This document shows, in pieces, positions 61,113-64,000 of a stretch of 64,000 nt of DNA; positions within the stretch are counted from its first letter, which is position 1, and every line of letters begins with the position of its first letter. The position numbers and the translations under genes are program-made. The notes under the pieces were generated by a model. That model was not told the origin of the DNA, searched no databases, and saw only the letters and a list, made by a program, of their open reading frames with translations. The DNA is from BOG-224 sp963783505 (GTDB lineage Bacteria > Acidobacteriota > Terriglobia > Bryobacterales > Bryobacteraceae), in NCBI GenBank assembly GCA_963783505.1, contig CAWAOP010000035.1:186001-250000 (forward strand). Reading direction: 5' to 3'.

Positions 61113-64000
61113 ATGCCGCGAGCTTCGGCCGCCATCTCGCCCGCCTCTCCGCTCATCCGCGCCTACCACCGCTCGCTCGAAGAGCTCCGCGCCCAAGGCG
61201 TCTCGCACGAGCTCGGCCTGCGCCGTCCCTTTGAAAACCTGCTCGCCGATTCCGCCCGCCAGCACGGCTGGCAATTCGTCGCCGAATCCGGCTCCCAGGC
61301 CGGAGGCCACCGCATCCGGCCCGATGGCACCGTCTTCGACCCCAACAATTACCCGCGCGGCTTCTGGGAATCCAAGGACTCGCACGACGACCTCGATCGC
61401 GAAATCGAGCGCAAGATCCGCCGCGGCTATCCTCTCGCCAACACCATCTTTGAGGACACCCGCCGCGCCGTGCTCTACCAGGATCGCGCGCCGGCCTGCA
61501 CCGCCGATCTTGCCGACCCGCGCCAGCTCGCCGATCTGCTGTTCCGTTTTTACGCCCACACCGAGCCCGCCATCCGCGAGTTCGAGCAGGCCGTGAAAGA
61601 GTTCGGCCAGCGCGTTCCCGATTTGGCCCGCGGCCTGGCCGGCAAGATTCAGGAAGCGCACGCCCACAACCGCCCCTTTGAAACCGCGTTCGCCGGATTT
61701 TTCTCTCTCTGCCAGCTTTCGCTCAACCCCAACATTTCCCGCGACGCCGTGGATGAAATGCTGGTGCAGCACCTGCTCACCGAGCGGCTCTTCCGCACGA
61801 TTTTCGCTAACCCCGAGTTCACCCGCCGCAACGCCATCGCCGCCGAAGTGGAGCGCGTCGTCGAAGCGCTCGTGAGCCAGAGTTTCAGCCGCACCGAATA
61901 CCTGAAAAGCCTGGACCCGTTCTACGTGGCCATCGAGAACGCTGGCCGGACCATTTCCGAGTTCAGCGAAAAGCAGCTTTTCCTCAACGGCGTTTACGAG
62001 CGTTTCTTCCGCGGCTATTCGGTGAAGGTGGCGGATACCCACGGCATCGTCTACACGCCGCCTCAGATCGTCGATTACATGTGCGGCGCGGTGGAGGAAG
62101 CGCTCAAAGCGGAGTTCGGTCTTTCGCTTTCCTCGCCCGGCGTCAACATCCTGGACCCCTGCACCGGCACCGGCAATTTCATCGTTCACCTGATGCAGCG
62201 CATTTCCAAGCGCGACCTGCCCCGCATGTACCGCGAGCAGTTGTTCGCCAACGAAGTGATGCTGATGCCGTACTACATCGCCGCGCTGAACATCGAGCAC
62301 GCGTACATGGAGTTGACGGGCCAGTACGAGCCATTCGAAGGACTGTGTTTCGTGGACACGCTGGACTTGGCCGAGGGCCGCCAGATGCCCATGTTCAGCG
62401 AAGCCAACACCGGCCGCGTGGACCGCGAGAAGCACGCGAAGATCACGGTGATCATGGGCAATCCGCCGTACAACGTCGGTCAGTTGAACGAGAACGACAA
62501 TAACAAAAACCGCAAGTACCCGGTAATCGACCGCCGCATACACGACACATATGCGAGGGATTCCAAAGCGACCAACAAGAACGCGCTTTCCGATGCGTAC
62601 GTGAAGTTCTTCCGCTGGGCGACGGACCGACTGGAAGGCCGCGACGGCATTGTCTGCTTCGTCTCCAACAATAGTTTCGTGGATCAGATCGCCTTCGACG
62701 GCATGCGCAAACACCTGATGCGCGATTTCACACGCATCGACCACATCGACCTGCACGGCAATGTCCGTAGAAACCCGAAACTGAGCGGAACGACGCACAA
62801 CGTGTTTGGCATTCAGGTGGGCGTGGGGATTACCGTGGCCGTGCGGTGCGAAGGCGAAAGGCGGTTACGTTACCATCGCGTGCCCGAGCTCTGGCGAAAG
62901 GAAGAAAAGCTGGCGTGGCTGCACACGTGTGATGTGGCGTGGCAGGCCTTGGTGCCCGCCGGTGGCCGGTGGCTAGAGGCCGCGCACACAAACGAGTTCG
63001 AGCAATACCTTCCAGTCACTGCGGTATTCGATGCCCATTGCAGAGGGCTTGAAACCACGCGAGATAACTGGGTCTACAGCTTTCAGCGCACAACGGCCGC
63101 GGAAAACGTCCAGCGGTTCATCGAGACGTACAACAGCGAGGTAGACCGCTGGAGGCGGTCGAAACGGACGGATCTTGATGACTTTGTGCTTGCCGACGAG
63201 AAACGGATTAAGTGGAGCAGCACGCTAAAGCAGAAACTGACACAAGGCACATACGCTGCCTTCGATTCCAACGATATCCGCCCAGCAGACTACCGCCCAT
63301 TTTCAAGGCAGAATGTCTTTCTTGATCGGGTTCTGATCCACCGCCCCGCAATCTGGGCGCAATTGTTTCCACCGGCCCGGGCGGAGAACCGGGTACTGGC
63401 CGTCAGTGACATCGGCTATCGAGCGACCGATCTTCAGCTCGTTGGTGACTGCGCGCGTGCCTGATCTGCACCTCTGCGCTTCATTAGACAGCCACCAGTG
63501 CTTCCCCTTCTACACCTACTCCCCCGACGGCTCCAATCGCCGCGAAAACATCACCGACGCCGCGCTCGAACAATTCCGCGCCCACTACGCCGATCCTGTA
63601 ATCTCCAAGTGGGACATCTTCCATTACATCTACGCCGTCCTGCACCATCCGGCCTACCGCGAGCGGTTCGCCGATAACCTCAAGCGCGAATTGCCGCGCA
63701 TCCCCTTCGCGCCCGATTTCGCCGCCTTCGCCGCCGCCGGCCGCGACTTGGCCCATCTGCACGTGGACTACGAGCGACTCGAACCCTGGCCGCTCGAATG
63801 GATCGAAAACCCCGGCGAGCCGCTCTGCTACCGCGTCGAAAAAATGCGCCTCTCGAAAGACAAAACCTCGCTGGCCGTCAATTCGTCGCTCACCCTGGCC
63901 GCCATTCCGCCCGAGGTTTTCGAATACCGCCTGGGCAACCGCTCCGCGCTGGAATGGGTGATCGATCAATACCGCGTCACCGAAGACGAGCGCTGCGGCA
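61113..64000 (+). pseudogene. Type ISP-like restriction/modification protein, frameshifted and cut by the right edge
   Basis: From the ATG at 61113 the protein has an N-terminal region with an E-x-K motif (FWESKDSHDDLDREIE), possibly a nuclease site. An N6-adenine methyltransferase domain follows (HGIVYTPPQIVDYMC; motif I ILDPCTGTGNFIVH; motif IV IMGNPPYNVG), then a target-recognition-like C-terminus. The frame breaks at about 63440-63447 (GTTGGTGACT, one extra base); the first frame stops at 63464. The next frame continues VTARVPDLHLCASLDSHQCF, PFYTYSP and KWDIFHYIYAVLHHPAYRERF to the edge. There is no helicase domain as in LlaGI-type ISP enzymes. The start codon is uncertain. Confidence 0.85.

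Noticed and set aside
60876..62798. 640-codon open frame antisense to the type ISP methyltransferase
   Set aside because: It opposes a gene with clear methyltransferase motifs and shows no domain, signal or ribosome site of its own.

Overview
The window is high-GC bacterial DNA with long protein-coding runs on both strands, most likely from an Acidobacteriota genome of the Bryobacterales/'Solibacter' type. This is inferred from family content: a secreted protein ending in the TIGR03437 domain, a TIGR03436-like VWA protein, NHL/BACON and SBBP beta-propeller secreted proteins, many toxin-antitoxin modules, and intergenic hairpin repeats of the kind common in that group. No rRNA or tRNA gene was recognised.

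Layout. 1-2980 (-): a large NHL-repeat/BACON secreted protein cut by the left edge. 3.3-5.0 kb: rpmB and the CCA-adding enzyme. 5.0-7.5 kb: a c-di-AMP (ydaO-type) riboswitch and an APC permease with a C-terminal USP-like domain. 7.8-12.4 kb: a TPR-like exported protein, hemB, and a PAS/degenerate GGDEF-motA-motB operon. 12.4-15.7 kb: a frameshifted membrane/spermidine-synthase fusion, DUF433 with a truncated partner, a VOC protein and a HicB-like protein. 15.8-19.5 kb (-): an operon of DUF362, AmmeMemoRadiSam radical SAM and MEMO-AMMECR1 fusion, each with an export-type N-terminus. 19.6-27.7 kb: two AbrB/PIN modules, der, and ntrX and ntrY separated by a GT-C-like membrane protein. 27.8-30.7 kb: a secreted HESGH (zincin-like) protein. 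30.9-32.1 kb (-): four microcompartment shell genes (one BMC-H, three BMC-P) without signature enzymes. 32.3-38.6 kb: a zinc-finger anti-sigma-like protein, a PLP aminotransferase, pntAA-AB-B, ndk and an RHH/PIN module.

38.6-43.5 kb is the accessory part: repeat-rich non-coding DNA, higBA with an amber codon in higB, two inverted arrays of a 12-bp repeat flanking a truncated transposase and a secreted protein, and remnants of other elements. 43.5-53.7 kb: sucCD, trpD, hicAB with a palindromic operator, an SBBP propeller protein, a LOG protein, lpxD, a VWA protein and a hemerythrin. 53.8-55.7 kb (-): exosortase E/CPBP with a 51-residue VPEID-CTERM-like partner. 56.2-60.8 kb: a GH10 xylanase, glcEF and a small membrane protein. 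61.1 kb to the right edge: a type ISP-like methyltransferase/restriction protein, frameshifted.

Together the genes describe a free-living heterotroph with plant-polymer degradation (xylanase), glycolate oxidation, transhydrogenase, c-di-AMP-controlled transport, a flagellar stator, and much envelope and secreted machinery. Single-base frame breaks recur in several conserved genes (spermidine-synthase fusion, MEMO-AMMECR1, DUF362, lpxD, type ISP). Residual sequencing indels explain this better than true gene decay. One interspersed hairpin/MITE family occurs five times between genes.
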